NCBI RefSeq assembly: GCF_900109995.1
Contig: NZ_FOCB01000001.1
Location: 124,001 to 188,000, forward strand
Direction: 5' to 3'
DNA from: Pseudomonas sp. ok272
GTDB lineage: Bacteria; Pseudomonadota; Gammaproteobacteria; Pseudomonadales; Pseudomonadaceae
Length of the DNA stretch: 64,000 bases
Each line of letters opens with the position of its first letter. Position 1 is the stretch's first letter. The position numbers and the translations under genes are program-made. Of the stretch, positions 1-11,574 are shown piece after piece. The notes beneath the pieces are model-generated. The model was not told the DNA's origin. It ran no database searches and saw nothing but the letters and a program-made list of their open reading frames with translations.

Positions 1-1
1 C

Positions 2-418
2 GGCGCAGAAGTCAACGCGATGCACGCGGCCAACGTCGGTGTGGGCGCGGTGGTCAGCTTTGTCGGTTATGTGCGTGACTTCAACGACGGCCTCGAGGTG
101 GCAGGGATGTTCCTGGAGCACTACCCGGGCATGACCGAAAAGGCCCTGGCCAAGATCGCCCTGGAAGCCGAACAGCGCTGGCCGTTGCTCAAGCTTGAGG
201 TGTTGCACCGTATCGGTGCCCTGGAGCCGGGCGAACCCATTGTGTTTGTCGGCGCCGCCAGCGCCCATCGCCAGGCAGCGTTCGATGCCTGCGCCTTTGT
301 CATGGACTACCTCAAGACCCGCGCGCCGTTCTGGAAGAAAGAACAGACCCAGCAAGGCCCGCGCTGGGTCGAGGGGCGTGACAGTGATCATGCGGCGGCT
401 GATCGCTGGAAGCCGTAG
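2..418 (+). CDS. moaE: Molybdopterin synthase catalytic subunit MoaE (5' end missing)
   Basis: This is the large, catalytic subunit of molybdopterin synthase. It transfers sulfur from thiocarboxylated MoaD to precursor Z to form molybdopterin in the cytoplasm. The frame is open to the left edge (residues GAEVNAM before the first internal ATG at 20), so perhaps a dozen N-terminal residues are missing from a protein normally of about 150. Family hallmarks are visible: VGAVVSFVGYVRD near the start, HRIGALEPGEPIVFV in the middle, and the lysine-rich active-site stretch TRAPFWKKE near the C-terminus. Its partner genes would lie to the left of the window. The stop is followed at once by a REP pair. 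Identification is firm; only the true start is out of view. Confidence 0.95.
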   Translation, partial: GAEVNAMHAANVGVGAVVSFVGYVRDFNDGLEVAGMFLEHYPGMTEKALAKIALEAEQRWPLLKLEVLHRIGALEPGEPIVFVGAASAHRQAAFDACAFVMDYLKTRAPFWKKEQTQQGPRWVEGRDSDHAAADRWKP

Positions 419-456
419 TCAATCGTCTGTTGTTGCTTGGGTGTCTGATCTGTCGC

Positions 457-524
457 CTTCACGAGCAGGCTCGCTCCCATATGGGTTCGATGTACGTGGG
501 AGCGAGCCTGCTCGCGAAGAGGCC
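457..524. repeat. REP doublet (inverted pair) downstream of moaE
   Basis: Two REP palindromes face each other: CGAGCAGGCTCGCTCCCA at about 461-478, and GTGGGAGCGAGCCTGCTCGC at 496-515. Similar pairs recur about ten times in this window, always between genes. Confidence 0.9.
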
Positions 525-613
525 CTGCGCCACACCACCAAACCTCCTGGCTCACCGCTCCAACCCTCTGGCGCGGCATCCCTGCTTGCCCAATTGACGA
601 TTTGTACGTAAAA

Positions 614-626
614 GTCCAGTATGGAA
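614..626 (+). promoter_or_regulatory. Candidate DauR operator upstream of the binding-protein gene
   Basis: GTCCA-GTA-TGGAA is an imperfect dyad about 76 bp upstream of the ATG at 702. It lies inside a wider inverted repeat, TTTGTAC (601-607 area) and GTACAAA (about 633-639). It matches GTCCA-TTG-TGGAC upstream of dauB at 4544-4556, and both are followed by TTAT. Control by DauR is inferred from the shared motif and neighbouring genes. Confidence 0.45.
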
Positions 627-701
627 TTATAAGTACAAAAATGCCTGCCATTGCTTTGCCTCAGTCTTGCCAAACCAACAACAACCTGCGAGAGAACGAT
701 T

Positions 702-1478
702 ATGAAGCAGTTCCCCCTCATTACCGGTCTGGCCCTGAGCCTGTTGGCCTCGACCAGTCTGTTCGCGGCCGAGAAAACCTTGCGCATCGGCATCGAAGCC
801 GCCTATCCACCGTTCGCCTCCAAGACGGACAAGGGTGAGATCGTCGGGTTTGACTACGACATCGGCAATGCCTTGTGCGCGCAGATGAAGGTCAAGTGTG
901 AGTGGACCGAGGTCGAGTTCGATGGCCTGATTCCGTCCCTCAAGGTGAAGAAAATCGACGCGGCCCTGTCGTCCATGACCATCAACGAAGACCGCAAGAA
1001 GTCAGTGGATTTCACCCACAAGTACTACTTCACGTCATCGCGGTTCGTGATGAAGGACGGCGCGGTGGTGGATGACCAGTACGCCAGCCTCAAGGGCAAG
1101 ACCGTCGGTGTGCAGCGCGCGACCACCACTGACCGTTATGCCACCGAAGTGCTGGAGCCCAAGGGCATCGTGATCAAGCGCTACGGCAACAACGAAGAAA
1201 TCTACATGGACTTGGCCGCCGGTCGCCTGGATGCGGTGTTCGCCGATACCATTCCCCTGGCGGACTTCCTGTCGATGCCCCGTGGCCAGGGCTACGCCTT
1301 TGTCGGACCTGAACTCAAAGACCCGAAATACGTGGGCGAGGGTGCCGGGATTGCGGTGCGCAAGGGCAATACCGCGCTGGTCGGCGAGTTGAACGCGGCC
1401 ATCGACGGCATTCGGGCCAGCGGTGAGTACCAGAAGATTTCCGACAAGTATTTCAAGTCGGATATCTACGGCGACTGA
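702..1478 (+). CDS. Periplasmic amino-acid-binding protein, Lys/Arg/Orn (ArgT/HisJ/AotJ) type
   Basis: This is a solute-binding protein of a polar amino-acid ABC transporter (SBP family 3), 258 residues. The start at 702 is chosen because it gives a clean signal peptide ([22 protein letters not shown], cut before AEKT) and follows a GAGAGAA ribosome-binding site. The mature protein opens with [32 protein letters not shown], the typical first-lobe signature, followed by [20 protein letters not shown] and [12 protein letters not shown]. No permease or ATPase gene adjoins it. It probably feeds a transporter encoded elsewhere. It is divergent from the dau operon's far end, and in PAO1 the equivalent gene (PA3865, from memory) also sits beside dauBAR. 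This suggests a role in D- or L-arginine uptake. The exact ligand is not shown by the sequence. Confidence 0.9.
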   Translation: MKQFPLITGLALSLLASTSLFAAEKTLRIGIEAAYPPFASKTDKGEIVGFDYDIGNALCAQMKVKCEWTEVEFDGLIPSLKVKKIDAALSSMTINEDRKKSVDFTHKYYFTSSRFVMKDGAVVDDQYASLKGKTVGVQRATTTDRYATEVLEPKGIVIKRYGNNEEIYMDLAAGRLDAVFADTIPLADFLSMPRGQGYAFVGPELKDPKYVGEGAGIAVRKGNTALVGELNAAIDGIRASGEYQKISDKYFKSDIYGD

Positions 1479-1487
1479 TCAAACGCC

Positions 1488-1554
1488 AATCGCGAGCAGG
1501 CTCGCTCCCACAGGTTCAGCGCCATCCTTGTGGGAGCGAGCCTGCTCGCGAAGG
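1488..1554. repeat. REP doublet between the binding-protein gene and dauR
   Basis: Inverted REP pair (TCGCGAGCAGGCTCGCTCCC, then GTGGGAGCGAGCCTGCTCGC) between the convergent 3' ends of the binding-protein gene and dauR. It probably forms a stable hairpin and may help end both transcripts. Confidence 0.9.
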
Positions 1555-1571
1555 CATCGATCCAGGAAGAC

Positions 1572-2198
1572 TCAGCCCTTCAATTCCTTCAAATGCTTGT
1601 ACACCGTCGCCCGCCCCATGTTCAGCACATTGGCCACATAGTTGGAGGCGCTCTTGCCTTTGAAGGCGCCTTCGGCATGCAGCGCCAGCACCAGTTCGCG
1701 CTTGTGTTCGCGGTTGAGCATGTTCAAGCCCAGTTGCCGTTCCCGTAGCCAGCTATGCAGGAAGGTGTTGATGCGCTCCTGCCAGTCATCGCGAAACAGC
1801 GCGTCGGGCTGTGGGATCAGTTTGCTGGGGGAGAGGAACAAATCCAGGGCCGCCCGGGCACTCTCGAACAGTGAAATGTTCAGGTTGATGCACAGCAGCG
1901 CCAGCGGACGCCCCTCGCTGTCACGCAGGACAGTGCTGACGCTGCGAATCTTCTGACCATCCCAATTGAGCTTTTCATACGGCCCGATGTTTCGCTCGTT
2001 GATGCCTTCCTTGAGCATGTCCTCCAGCGCCGCTTCATCACCGACCTCGCGCTTGGACAGGTTGTTGGCGATGTAGTCGATTTTTTGCGTGCGCACGTCG
2101 TGCAGCACCACCTCGGCATGGGGAAAGAACAGCGTGGCAATGGCGTCGGCGATTGCCCGGAAGTTATCCAGTGCGGGGTCTTGAAGCGGTGGGGTCAT
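1572..2198 (-). CDS. dauR: Transcriptional regulator DauR (YheO-like PAS plus HTH)
   Basis: This 208-residue protein has a YheO-like PAS domain (about residues 10-125; e.g. EVVLHDVRTQKIDYIANNLS and PLALLCINLNIS) followed by a C-terminal helix-turn-helix (LVLALHAEGAFKGKSASNYVANVLNMGRATVYKHLKEL). This is the architecture of DauR. In P. aeruginosa DauR represses the dauBAR operon and is relieved by D-arginine. The ATG at 2198 is preferred because GGAG lies nine bases upstream; an in-frame TTG at 2216 has no such site. It is the last gene of the dauB-dauA-dauR order on the minus strand, 86 bp after dauA. The function assignment rests on domain architecture and synteny. Confidence 0.88.
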   Translation of the reverse strand: MTPPLQDPALDNFRAIADAIATLFFPHAEVVLHDVRTQKIDYIANNLSKREVGDEAALEDMLKEGINERNIGPYEKLNWDGQKIRSVSTVLRDSEGRPLALLCINLNISLFESARAALDLFLSPSKLIPQPDALFRDDWQERINTFLHSWLRERQLGLNMLNREHKRELVLALHAEGAFKGKSASNYVANVLNMGRATVYKHLKELKG

Positions 2199-2284
2199 CG
2201 GTCGGGCTCCAGGCAATCAGCGCCCCTGGGGTGGGGCGCTGGGAGTTTGCCGCAATCAGGATCGGGCGTCACCCCAGGGCCGGT

Positions 2285-3559
<1,275 letters not shown>

Positions 3560-4507
3560 TCAGCGCTGTAGCTGGTACACCGCATTCGCCAGGGCGATGT
3601 CTTCCAGGCCCAGGCCGATGGAGCGGAAGAACACCGGGCGATCATAGACCGGGCGCGGTGTTTGCTCGCTCAACAGTTCGGCCAGGTCGCCGATGATCGC
3701 CGCCTTGTCCCAGCCATGCTGCTCGCTGGCGATCAGCATCTCGCCGGCCGAGCCGGGGGTGGTCAGGCGATAGTCACAGTAGACCTGCATCTGCCCCAGG
3801 GTTTGCGGCGGCACTTCGTGCGCGCGTGCCGCGTTGGTGCTGATGGAGGTGATCAGCGCCGGGCGACTCAAGGTGCGCGGGTCGATCACCGGCGTGGCCG
3901 ATGAGGTGCAGAGCATGATCACGTCGGCGTCGTGGATGGCGGCTTCACGGCTATCGGACACCTGCGCGCGCGGGTCGATGGCCTGGAGTTGCGCGAGCAT
4001 CTCGGGGCGGCCAGCCAGGCGGGGTGAATAGACGCTGATGCGCTGCCAGGCGCGCAGGTCTTTGGCATAGCGCAGGTGCGCCAGGGCCACCGGGCCGCTG
4101 CCGATGATGGCCAGGCGCGAGGCCTGCAGGGGCGCGAGGGCATCGACCGCCACGGCCGTGGTGGCCGCCGTGCGGGCGGTGGTCAGCTCGCCTGCATCAC
4201 AGAGCATCAAGGGCTGGCCGGTGTGCATCGACATCAGCAGCGTCCAAGCGGTGACCAACGGGCCGCCTTCCTGGCGAACGATGTAGGGTGAAGTCTTCAC
4301 CCCGTACACGCCGTCTTCGGCCAACACGCCCAGGTAGTTGATGAAGTCGCCGGCCCCCTGGGGGAACTCCACCAGTTGTTGCGCCGGTTGCACCGCCTGG
4401 CCCGCCGCCAGGTCACGGAACAGCTTGCGCAGAATCTTGGGCACGTCGACGCGCTCAAGCAGTTCGCGGGCCTGGGGTTTGGCGATCACAACCGGGGTGC
4501 TGGACAT
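3560..4507 (-). CDS. dauB: NAD(P)H-dependent anabolic L-arginine dehydrogenase DauB (ornithine cyclodeaminase/mu-crystallin family)
   Basis: This 315-residue protein reduces 2-ketoarginine to L-arginine with NAD(P)H, completing D-to-L-arginine conversion with DauA. It belongs to the ornithine cyclodeaminase family. GAGDFINYLGVLAEDGVYGVKTSPYIV is near residue 55, TARTAATTAVAVDALAP precedes the Rossmann stretch LAIIGSGPVALAHLRYAK (about 135-152), and DADVIMLCTSSATPVID is the usual nucleotide-side loop. It is the first gene of the dau operon on the minus strand; its promoter region (4508-4586) carries the GTCCA-N3-TGGAC dyad. A true ornithine cyclodeaminase is the alternative, but synteny with dauA and dauR argues for DauB. 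Confidence 0.9.
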   Translation of the reverse strand: MSSTPVVIAKPQARELLERVDVPKILRKLFRDLAAGQAVQPAQQLVEFPQGAGDFINYLGVLAEDGVYGVKTSPYIVRQEGGPLVTAWTLLMSMHTGQPLMLCDAGELTTARTAATTAVAVDALAPLQASRLAIIGSGPVALAHLRYAKDLRAWQRISVYSPRLAGRPEMLAQLQAIDPRAQVSDSREAAIHDADVIMLCTSSATPVIDPRTLSRPALITSISTNAARAHEVPPQTLGQMQVYCDYRLTTPGSAGEMLIASEQHGWDKAAIIGDLAELLSEQTPRPVYDRPVFFRSIGLGLEDIALANAVYQLQR

Positions 4508-4543
4508 GCGGAGGGCTCCGTGGGGCTGATGTTAAACTAATTT

Positions 4544-4556
4544 GTCCATTGTGGAC
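4544..4556 (-). promoter_or_regulatory. Candidate DauR operator in the dauB promoter
   Basis: GTCCA-TTG-TGGAC is a perfect 5-bp dyad, 37 bp upstream of the dauB start. It recurs with one arm mismatch at 614-626. Fourteen of the 17 aligned bases of the two sites are identical, including the flanking TTAT. Confidence 0.5.
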
Positions 4557-4586
4557 TTATTGTCCTGATTGGCAACATCCAGGCGT

Positions 4587-4620
4587 AAAAAAAGCGCAGT
4601 CCGTTGCCGGGCTGCGCCTT
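4587..4620 (-). terminator. Rho-independent terminator of rhlB
   Basis: Read on the minus strand, a GCGCAG/CTGCGC stem just after the rhlB stop is followed by seven T residues. It separates rhlB from the dau promoter. Confidence 0.85.
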
Positions 4621-4637
4621 CTGTGTCCCACCGATAG

Positions 4638-6113
4638 TTACGGCCGCTTGCGCTCGACAGGGCGCAGCAGATGGGTCGGCGGGGTTTCGCAACTGATCTT
4701 GCGCCCCAGCAACGCCTCGATGGACGGCAACTGATAGGAGTCGTCTTCACCGGCAAAGCTGATGGACACGCCTGCGGCGCCTGCCCGGCCGGTCCGGCCA
4801 ATGCGGTGGACGTAATCGTCGGGGGTTTCCGGCAGCGTGAAGTTGATCACGTGGCTGATGCCGTCGATGTGGATCCCGCGTCCGGCGACATCGGTGGCCA
4901 CCAGCACGCGGATCTTGCCTTCGCGGAACCCTTCCAGGGTCTTGATGCGCTTGTGCTGCGGCACGTCGCCCGACAGTTGGGCGGCGTTGACGCCATCGCG
5001 CACCAGGCGCTCTTCGATGCGGCGCACTTCGTCCTTGCGGTTGGCGAAGACCATCACCCGTTCCCAGCCGTTGTCGTTCACCAGGTTGTAGAGCAGCTTG
5101 TACTTGTCTGCACCGGCGACGGCGTAGATGTGCTGTTCGACGTTCTCGCTGGCGACGTTCTCGGCCTCGATCTCGACGATGGCCGGATCGGTGGTCCATT
5201 GCTTGGCCAGGTTCATCACGTCTTCGGTGAAGGTCGCGGAGAACAGCAGGGTCTGGCGTTCGTTTTTCGGTGGGGTCTGGCGAATGATCTGGCGCACTTG
5301 TGGGATGAAACCCATGTCGAGCATCCGGTCGGCTTCGTCCAGCACCATCACCTCGACCATGTCCAGGTGCACATCGCCGCGCTGGTTGAAGTCCAGCAGG
5401 CGGCCAGGCGTGGCGACAAGGATGTCGCAGTGACGGGCTTCGAGGTGCTTGAGCTGCTTGTCGAAGTCCATGCCGCCGACGAAGGTCATCACGTTGAGGC
5501 CGGTGTACTTGGTCAGGTCGGCGGCGTCTTTGGCGATCTGCACCACCAGTTCACGGGTCGGCGCGATGATCAAGGCCCGTGGCTCGCCCATGTAGCGCTC
5601 TTTGGGCGGTGGGGTCTGCAGCAACTGGGTGATGATCGAGATCAGGAACGCGGCAGTCTTGCCGGTGCCGGTCTGGGCGCGACCGATGGCGTCTTTGCCG
5701 GCGAGGGTGAAGCCCAAGACTTGCGCCTGGATCGGCGTGCAGTACGGGAAGCCCAGGTCCTGGATGGCGTGCATCAGCTCCGGGGCGAGGTTGAAATCGT
5801 GGAAGCGGGTCTTGCCTTCCTGGGGTTCGACGGCGAAGTCTTCGAGCTTCCACGGGATGACCGGGGCCTTGGGCTTCGGCTCGCGGCGCGGTCGGGCGGG
5901 TTTCGGCGCTTCGTCGGGTTGCGGTTCGGCAACGACAGCGGCGGCCTCGACGGGCTTGGGCGCGTGTTGCGGGGCGTCTACCGGAGCGGGGCGTTCGGCC
6001 TGCCGAGTCTCGTTGCGGGGGGCGGGGGCGTGCGATGGCGCACTGGAAACTGGCGCGAGCTGCTCAGCCTCGCTTTTACCGAACATTTTTTTGAGTGCTT
6101 TGAGCACGGTCAT
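4638..6113 (-). CDS. rhlB: DEAD-box ATP-dependent RNA helicase RhlB
   Basis: This DEAD-box RNA helicase, 491 residues, unwinds short RNA duplexes. RhlB proteins can work with RNase E in the degradosome. All core motifs are present: Q motif ([13 protein letters not shown]), motif I AQTGTGKT, Ia [14 protein letters not shown] ([10 protein letters not shown]), III SAT, and [12 protein letters not shown]. The first roughly 100 residues are a low-complexity extension rich in Ala, Pro and charged residues, and differ from the short N-terminus of the E. coli protein. The PAO1 equivalent (PA3861) also neighbours the dau genes, which supports the assignment. It is transcribed alone and ends at a clear terminator. 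Another DEAD-box paralogue is the only real alternative. Confidence 0.88.
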   Translation of the reverse strand: MTVLKALKKMFGKSEAEQLAPVSSAPSHAPAPRNETRQAERPAPVDAPQHAPKPVEAAAVVAEPQPDEAPKPARPRREPKPKAPVIPWKLEDFAVEPQEGKTRFHDFNLAPELMHAIQDLGFPYCTPIQAQVLGFTLAGKDAIGRAQTGTGKTAAFLISIITQLLQTPPPKERYMGEPRALIIAPTRELVVQIAKDAADLTKYTGLNVMTFVGGMDFDKQLKHLEARHCDILVATPGRLLDFNQRGDVHLDMVEVMVLDEADRMLDMGFIPQVRQIIRQTPPKNERQTLLFSATFTEDVMNLAKQWTTDPAIVEIEAENVASENVEQHIYAVAGADKYKLLYNLVNDNGWERVMVFANRKDEVRRIEERLVRDGVNAAQLSGDVPQHKRIKTLEGFREGKIRVLVATDVAGRGIHIDGISHVINFTLPETPDDYVHRIGRTGRAGAAGVSISFAGEDDSYQLPSIEALLGRKISCETPPTHLLRPVERKRP

Positions 6114-6206
6114 CTCATCAGTTGGTTAAGGAATGTACGCCGGCCAGTGTAATGCAAGAACCGGGCGCGGCGTAGTGTGTTGGTCATACGGCTACAAGTT
6201 GTTGAC

Positions 6207-7329
<1,123 letters not shown>

Positions 7330-8361
7330 ATGAAGATGTTGAAATCCACCCTGGCAGTCGTGACTGCAGCCGCGGTACTCGGTGTCAGTGGGTTCGCCCA
7401 GGCGGGTGCAACCCTGGATGCGGTACAGAAGAAAGGTTTCGTACAGTGCGGTGTGAGTGATGGCTTGCCGGGTTTCTCGGTTCCAGACTCCACCGGCAAG
7501 ATCGTCGGTATCGATGCTGACTTCTGTCGCGCCGTGGCGGCCGCCGTGTTCGGCGACGCCACCAAGGTCAAGTTCAGCCAGTTGAACGCCAAGGAGCGTT
7601 TCACCGCGCTGCAGTCGGGCGAAATCGATGTGCTGTCGCGTAACTCCACCATGACCAGTTCCCGTGACGCGGGCATGGGCCTGAAGTTTCCCGGCTTCAT
7701 TACCTACTACGACGGCATCGGCTTTTTGGCCAACAGTAAACTGGGGGTGAAAAGCGCCAAGGAACTGGACGGCGCCACCATCTGCATTCAAGCCGGTACC
7801 ACCACCGAGTTGAACGTCTCCGACTACTTCCGCGCCAATGGCCTGAAGTACACCCCCATCACGTTCGATACCTCCGATGAAAGCGCCAAGTCGCTGGAGT
7901 CCGGTCGTTGCGACGTGCTGACGTCCGACAAGTCCCAACTGTTTGCCCAGCGCAGCAAGCTGGCCGCACCGAAAGAGTATGTGGTGCTGCCGGAAACCAT
8001 CTCCAAGGAGCCTTTGGGGCCGGTGGTGCGTAACGGCGACGACGAGTGGCTGGCAGTTGTCCGTTGGGTGGGCTACGCCATGCTCAACGCTGAAGAGGCG
8101 GGCATTACCTCGAAAAACGTCGAGGCTGAAGCCAAGTCGACCAAGAACCCGGATGTCGCGCGTCTGCTGGGGGGCGACGGTGAATACGGCAAGGACCTGA
8201 AACTGCGCAAGGACTGGGTGGTACAGATCGTCAAGCAAGTGGGTAACTACGGCGAAGTCTTCGAGAAAAACCTGGGCAAGGGCACGCCGCTGGAAATCGA
8301 CCGTGGCCTGAATGCGCTGTGGACCAATGGCGGCATTCAATACGCACCACCTGTGCGCTGA
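7330..8361 (+). CDS. aapJ: General L-amino-acid ABC transporter, periplasmic binding protein AapJ
   Basis: This 343-residue SBP-family-3 protein has a clear signal peptide (MKMLKSTLAVVTAAAVLGVSGFAQA, cut before GATL). Mature-protein signatures include VQCGVSDGLPGFSVPDSTGKIVGIDADFCRAVAAAVFGD and the long insert TSSRDAGMGLKFPGFITYYDGIGFL seen in AapJ-type proteins, which are larger than HisJ-type ones. ICIQAGTTTELNVSDYFR marks the second lobe. A strong GGAGG ribosome-binding site sits a few bases upstream. It is the first gene of aapJQMP. The binding protein delivers a broad range of L-amino acids (family knowledge) to the AapQM membrane pair. Confidence 0.93.
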   Translation: MKMLKSTLAVVTAAAVLGVSGFAQAGATLDAVQKKGFVQCGVSDGLPGFSVPDSTGKIVGIDADFCRAVAAAVFGDATKVKFSQLNAKERFTALQSGEIDVLSRNSTMTSSRDAGMGLKFPGFITYYDGIGFLANSKLGVKSAKELDGATICIQAGTTTELNVSDYFRANGLKYTPITFDTSDESAKSLESGRCDVLTSDKSQLFAQRSKLAAPKEYVVLPETISKEPLGPVVRNGDDEWLAVVRWVGYAMLNAEEAGITSKNVEAEAKSTKNPDVARLLGGDGEYGKDLKLRKDWVVQIVKQVGNYGEVFEKNLGKGTPLEIDRGLNALWTNGGIQYAPPVR

Positions 8362-8368
8362 TGGATCT

Positions 8369-8397
8369 ATCACCCGGTGGGCCAACCACCGGGTGAT
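8369..8397 (+). promoter_or_regulatory. Intercistronic hairpin between aapJ and aapQ
   Basis: ATCACCCGGTGG (8369-8380) and CCACCGGGTGAT (8386-8397) are perfect 12-bp arms around a 5-base loop. They lie immediately after the aapJ stop, with no T-run. Such hairpins usually protect the upstream mRNA and cut downstream expression. Confidence 0.75.
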
Positions 8398-8426
8398 GTT
8401 CTGTTCCATTCCTTGCGGGGCACTTC

Positions 8427-9608
8427 ATGCAAAAATCAATCGGCGCACCCAAGCAGAGGCTCAGCCTCAGCGATCCGCGCGTGCGTGCGTGGCTGTTTCA
8501 GATCATCACTATCGTGGCCGTGGTCGCGATGGGCTGGTACCTGTTCAACAATACGCAAACCAACCTCCAGCACCGGGGCATTACCTCCGGTTTCGGCTTT
8601 CTTGAGCGCAGTGCCGGTTTCGGTATCGCGCAACACCTGATCGACTACACCGAATCGGACAGCTATGCCCGGGTGTTTGTCATCGGCCTGCTCAATACCT
8701 TGTTGGTGACGTTCATCGGGGTGATCCTGGCGACGATCCTGGGCTTCATTGTCGGCGTCGCCCGGCTGTCGCCGAACTGGATCATCAGCAAGCTGGCGAC
8801 GGTCTACGTGGAAGTCTTCCGCAACATTCCGCCGCTGCTGCAAATCCTGTTCTGGTACTTCGCGGTGTTCCTGACCATGCCGGGGCCGCGCAACAGCCAT
8901 AACTTCAGCGATACGTTCTTCGTCAGCAGCCGTGGCCTGAACATGCCGGCGGCGAAGATCGCGGAGGGCTTCTGGCCATTTTTCATCGCGGTGGTGGTGG
9001 CGATTGTGGCAATCGTGCTGATGTGCCGCTGGGCTAACAAACGCTTCGAGGCGACCGGTGTGCCGTTCCATAAGTTCTGGGTCGGCCTGGCGTTGCTGCT
9101 GGTGATCCCGGCACTGTGCGCGCTGGTCGTTGGTGCACCGCTGCATTGGGAGTTGCCACAGCTCAAGGGCTTCAATTTTGTCGGCGGCTGGGTGCTGATT
9201 CCCGAACTGCTGGCCTTGACCTTGGCCTTGACGGTGTACACCGCGGCGTTCATCGCCGAGATCGTGCGCTCGGGCATCAAGTCGGTCAGCCACGGCCAGA
9301 CCGAGGCGGCGCGTTCGCTGGGCCTGCGCAATGGCCCGACGTTGCGCAAGGTGATCATCCCGCAGGCCTTGCGGGTGATCATCCCGCCCTTGACCAGCCA
9401 ATACCTGAATCTGGCGAAGAACTCCTCGCTGGCGGCCGGTATCGGCTACCCGGAAATGGTCTCGTTGTTTGCCGGCACGGTGCTGAACCAGACCGGGCAG
9501 GCGATCGAAGTCATTGCCATCACCATGAGCGTGTACCTGGCGATCAGTATCAGCATTTCCCTGCTGATGAACTGGTACAACAAGCGCATTGCGCTGATCG
9601 AGCGGTGA
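8427..9608 (+). CDS. aapQ: General L-amino-acid ABC transporter permease AapQ
   Basis: This inner-membrane permease of 393 residues is of the HisMQ type. A first membrane segment lies near residues 20-40. The transport domain then starts around FVIGLLNTLLVTFIGVILATILGFIVGVARLS. The EAA loop, which contacts the ATPase, is visible as QTEAARSLGLRNGPTLRKVIIPQALRVIIPPL near residue 290. A long periplasmic or extra-membrane insertion in the middle (about 150-260) is typical of AapQ and longer than in HisQ. It is followed ten bases later by aapM and works as a heterodimer with it. Confidence 0.93.
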   Translation: MQKSIGAPKQRLSLSDPRVRAWLFQIITIVAVVAMGWYLFNNTQTNLQHRGITSGFGFLERSAGFGIAQHLIDYTESDSYARVFVIGLLNTLLVTFIGVILATILGFIVGVARLSPNWIISKLATVYVEVFRNIPPLLQILFWYFAVFLTMPGPRNSHNFSDTFFVSSRGLNMPAAKIAEGFWPFFIAVVVAIVAIVLMCRWANKRFEATGVPFHKFWVGLALLLVIPALCALVVGAPLHWELPQLKGFNFVGGWVLIPELLALTLALTVYTAAFIAEIVRSGIKSVSHGQTEAARSLGLRNGPTLRKVIIPQALRVIIPPLTSQYLNLAKNSSLAAGIGYPEMVSLFAGTVLNQTGQAIEVIAITMSVYLAISISISLLMNWYNKRIALIER

Positions 9609-9618
9609 GGAAACGCGC

Positions 9619-10716
9619 ATGAGCACTCATACTTTCAAACCTGACATGCCGCCACCGAGCAACGCTATCGGTGTGGTGGCGTGGATGCGCGCCAACATGT
9701 TCTCCAGTTGGCTCAACACCTTGCTGACGTTGTTCGCGTTCTACCTGATCTACCTGGTGGTGCCGCCGATCGTGCAGTGGGCGATCCTGGACGCCAATTG
9801 GGTCGGCACCACACGGGCCGACTGCACCAAGGACGGCGCCTGCTGGGTGTTCATCCAGCAGCGCTTCGGCCAGTTCATGTATGGCTACTACCCGCCGGAC
9901 CTGCGCTGGCGCGTCGACCTGACCGTGTGGCTGGCGGTGATTGGCGTGGCGCCGCTGTTCATCTCGCGCTTTCATCGCAAGGCCATCTATGGCCTGGGCT
10001 TCCTGGTGCTGTACCCGATCATTGCCTACTGCCTGTTGCATGGCGGAGTGTTCGGCCTGAGTAACGTGGCGACCAGCCAATGGGGCGGCTTGATGCTGAC
10101 CCTGGTGATCGCCACCGTCGGCATCGCCGGGGCCTTGCCGCTGGGGATCATCCTGGCGCTGGGGCGCCGTTCGAACATGCCGGCGATTCGGGTGATCTGC
10201 GTGACCTTCATCGAGTTCTGGCGCGGCGTGCCGTTGATCACCGTGCTGTTCATGTCCTCGGTGATGCTGCCGTTGTTCCTGCCCGAGGGCATGAACTTCG
10301 ACAAGCTGCTGCGGGCCTTAATCGGGGTGATTCTGTTCCAGTCGGCCTATGTCGCCGAGGTGGTGCGCGGTGGCCTGCAAGCGATCCCCAAGGGTCAGTA
10401 CGAAGCCGCGGCCGCGATGGGCCTGGGCTACTGGCGCAGCATGGGCCTGGTGATTCTGCCGCAGGCCTTGAAACTGGTGATCCCGGGCATCGTCAACACC
10501 TTCATCGCGCTGTTCAAGGACACTAGCCTGGTGATCATCATCGGCCTGTTCGACCTGCTCAACAGCGTCAAGCAAGCCGCCGCCGACCCCGCCTGGCTGG
10601 GCATGGCCACCGAGGGCTATGTGTTCGCCGCCCTGGTGTTCTGGATCTTCTGCTTTGGTATGTCGCGCTACTCCATGCATTTGGAGCGCAAGTTGGACAC
10701 AGGCCACAAGCGCTGA
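9619..10716 (+). CDS. aapM: General L-amino-acid ABC transporter permease AapM
   Basis: This is the second membrane subunit, 365 residues, partner of AapQ. Several hydrophobic helices are visible, e.g. [24 protein letters not shown] near residue 32 and [28 protein letters not shown] near 155. The EAA loop is [35 protein letters not shown]. The start ATG at 9619 follows a GAGGAAACGC ribosome-binding site overlapping the end of aapQ, so translation is probably coupled. The C-terminal helix ends in a short basic tail (RKLDTGHKR). Confidence 0.93.
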   Translation: MSTHTFKPDMPPPSNAIGVVAWMRANMFSSWLNTLLTLFAFYLIYLVVPPIVQWAILDANWVGTTRADCTKDGACWVFIQQRFGQFMYGYYPPDLRWRVDLTVWLAVIGVAPLFISRFHRKAIYGLGFLVLYPIIAYCLLHGGVFGLSNVATSQWGGLMLTLVIATVGIAGALPLGIILALGRRSNMPAIRVICVTFIEFWRGVPLITVLFMSSVMLPLFLPEGMNFDKLLRALIGVILFQSAYVAEVVRGGLQAIPKGQYEAAAAMGLGYWRSMGLVILPQALKLVIPGIVNTFIALFKDTSLVIIIGLFDLLNSVKQAAADPAWLGMATEGYVFAALVFWIFCFGMSRYSMHLERKLDTGHKR

Positions 10717-10744
10717 GTCGCCACCTAATTTGGGAAGTTTTGTC

Positions 10745-11509
10745 ATGAGCGAAGCAATCAAACAGCCTGTGAGCCCTGAAGGCATTATTCAGATGCAGGG
10801 CGTGAACAAGTGGTACGGCCAGTTCCACGTGTTGAAAGACATCAACCTCGACGTCAAGCAGGGCGAGCGTATCGTCCTGTGCGGGCCGTCGGGCTCGGGC
10901 AAGTCGACCACCATTCGCTGCCTCAATCGCCTGGAGGAACACCAGCAAGGGCGCATCGTCGTCGATGGCGTGGAGCTGACCAACGACCTCAAGCAGATCG
11001 AGGCGATCCGCCGTGAGGTCGGCATGGTGTTCCAGCACTTCAACCTGTTCCCGCACCTGACCATCCTGCAGAACTGCACGCTGGCGCCGATGTGGGTGCG
11101 CAAGCTGCCCAAGCGCAAGGCCGAGGAAATCGCCATGCACTACCTGGAGCGCGTGCGCATTCCGGAGCAGGCGCACAAGTTTCCGGGGCAACTGTCCGGG
11201 GGCCAGCAACAGCGCGTGGCGATTGCCCGGGCGCTGTGCATGAAGCCCAAGATCATGCTGTTCGACGAACCGACCTCGGCGCTCGACCCGGAGATGGTCA
11301 AGGAGGTGCTGGACACCATGATCGGCCTGGCCGAAGACGGCATGACCATGCTCTGCGTGACCCACGAAATGGGCTTTGCCCGGACCGTGGCCAACCGGGT
11401 GATCTTCATGGACAAGGGCGAGATCGTCGAACAGGCCGCGCCGAACGACTTCTTCGACAACCCGCAGAATGAACGCACCAAGCTGTTCTTGAGCCAGATC
11501 CTGCATTGA
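10745..11509 (+). CDS. aapP: General L-amino-acid ABC transporter ATP-binding protein AapP
   Basis: This cytoplasmic ATPase of 254 residues powers AapQM. Walker A is GPSGSGKST, the Q-loop is [11 protein letters not shown], the ABC signature is LSGGQQQR, Walker B is [12 protein letters not shown], and the H-loop is VTHEMG. All are intact. The ATG at 10745 begins [13 protein letters not shown]; the frame is open further upstream but overlaps aapM out of register. It closes the aap operon and is followed by a terminator hairpin at 11526-11560. Confidence 0.95.
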   Translation: MSEAIKQPVSPEGIIQMQGVNKWYGQFHVLKDINLDVKQGERIVLCGPSGSGKSTTIRCLNRLEEHQQGRIVVDGVELTNDLKQIEAIRREVGMVFQHFNLFPHLTILQNCTLAPMWVRKLPKRKAEEIAMHYLERVRIPEQAHKFPGQLSGGQQQRVAIARALCMKPKIMLFDEPTSALDPEMVKEVLDTMIGLAEDGMTMLCVTHEMGFARTVANRVIFMDKGEIVEQAAPNDFFDNPQNERTKLFLSQILH

Positions 11510-11525
11510 TGCGCCGTAGACGCTG

Positions 11526-11560
11526 AACAATGAACCCGGCCGAGTGCCGGGTTTATTGTT
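11526..11560 (+). terminator. Terminator of the aap operon
   Basis: A two-part stem: AACAAT (11526-11531) with ATTGTT (11555-11560), enclosing AACCCGGC (11533-11540) with GCCGGGTT (11546-11553). The T-rich side is short. It lies between the convergent aapP and mqsA genes and may serve both. Confidence 0.75.
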
Positions 11561-11574
11561 ATCAGCGGTTTGGA

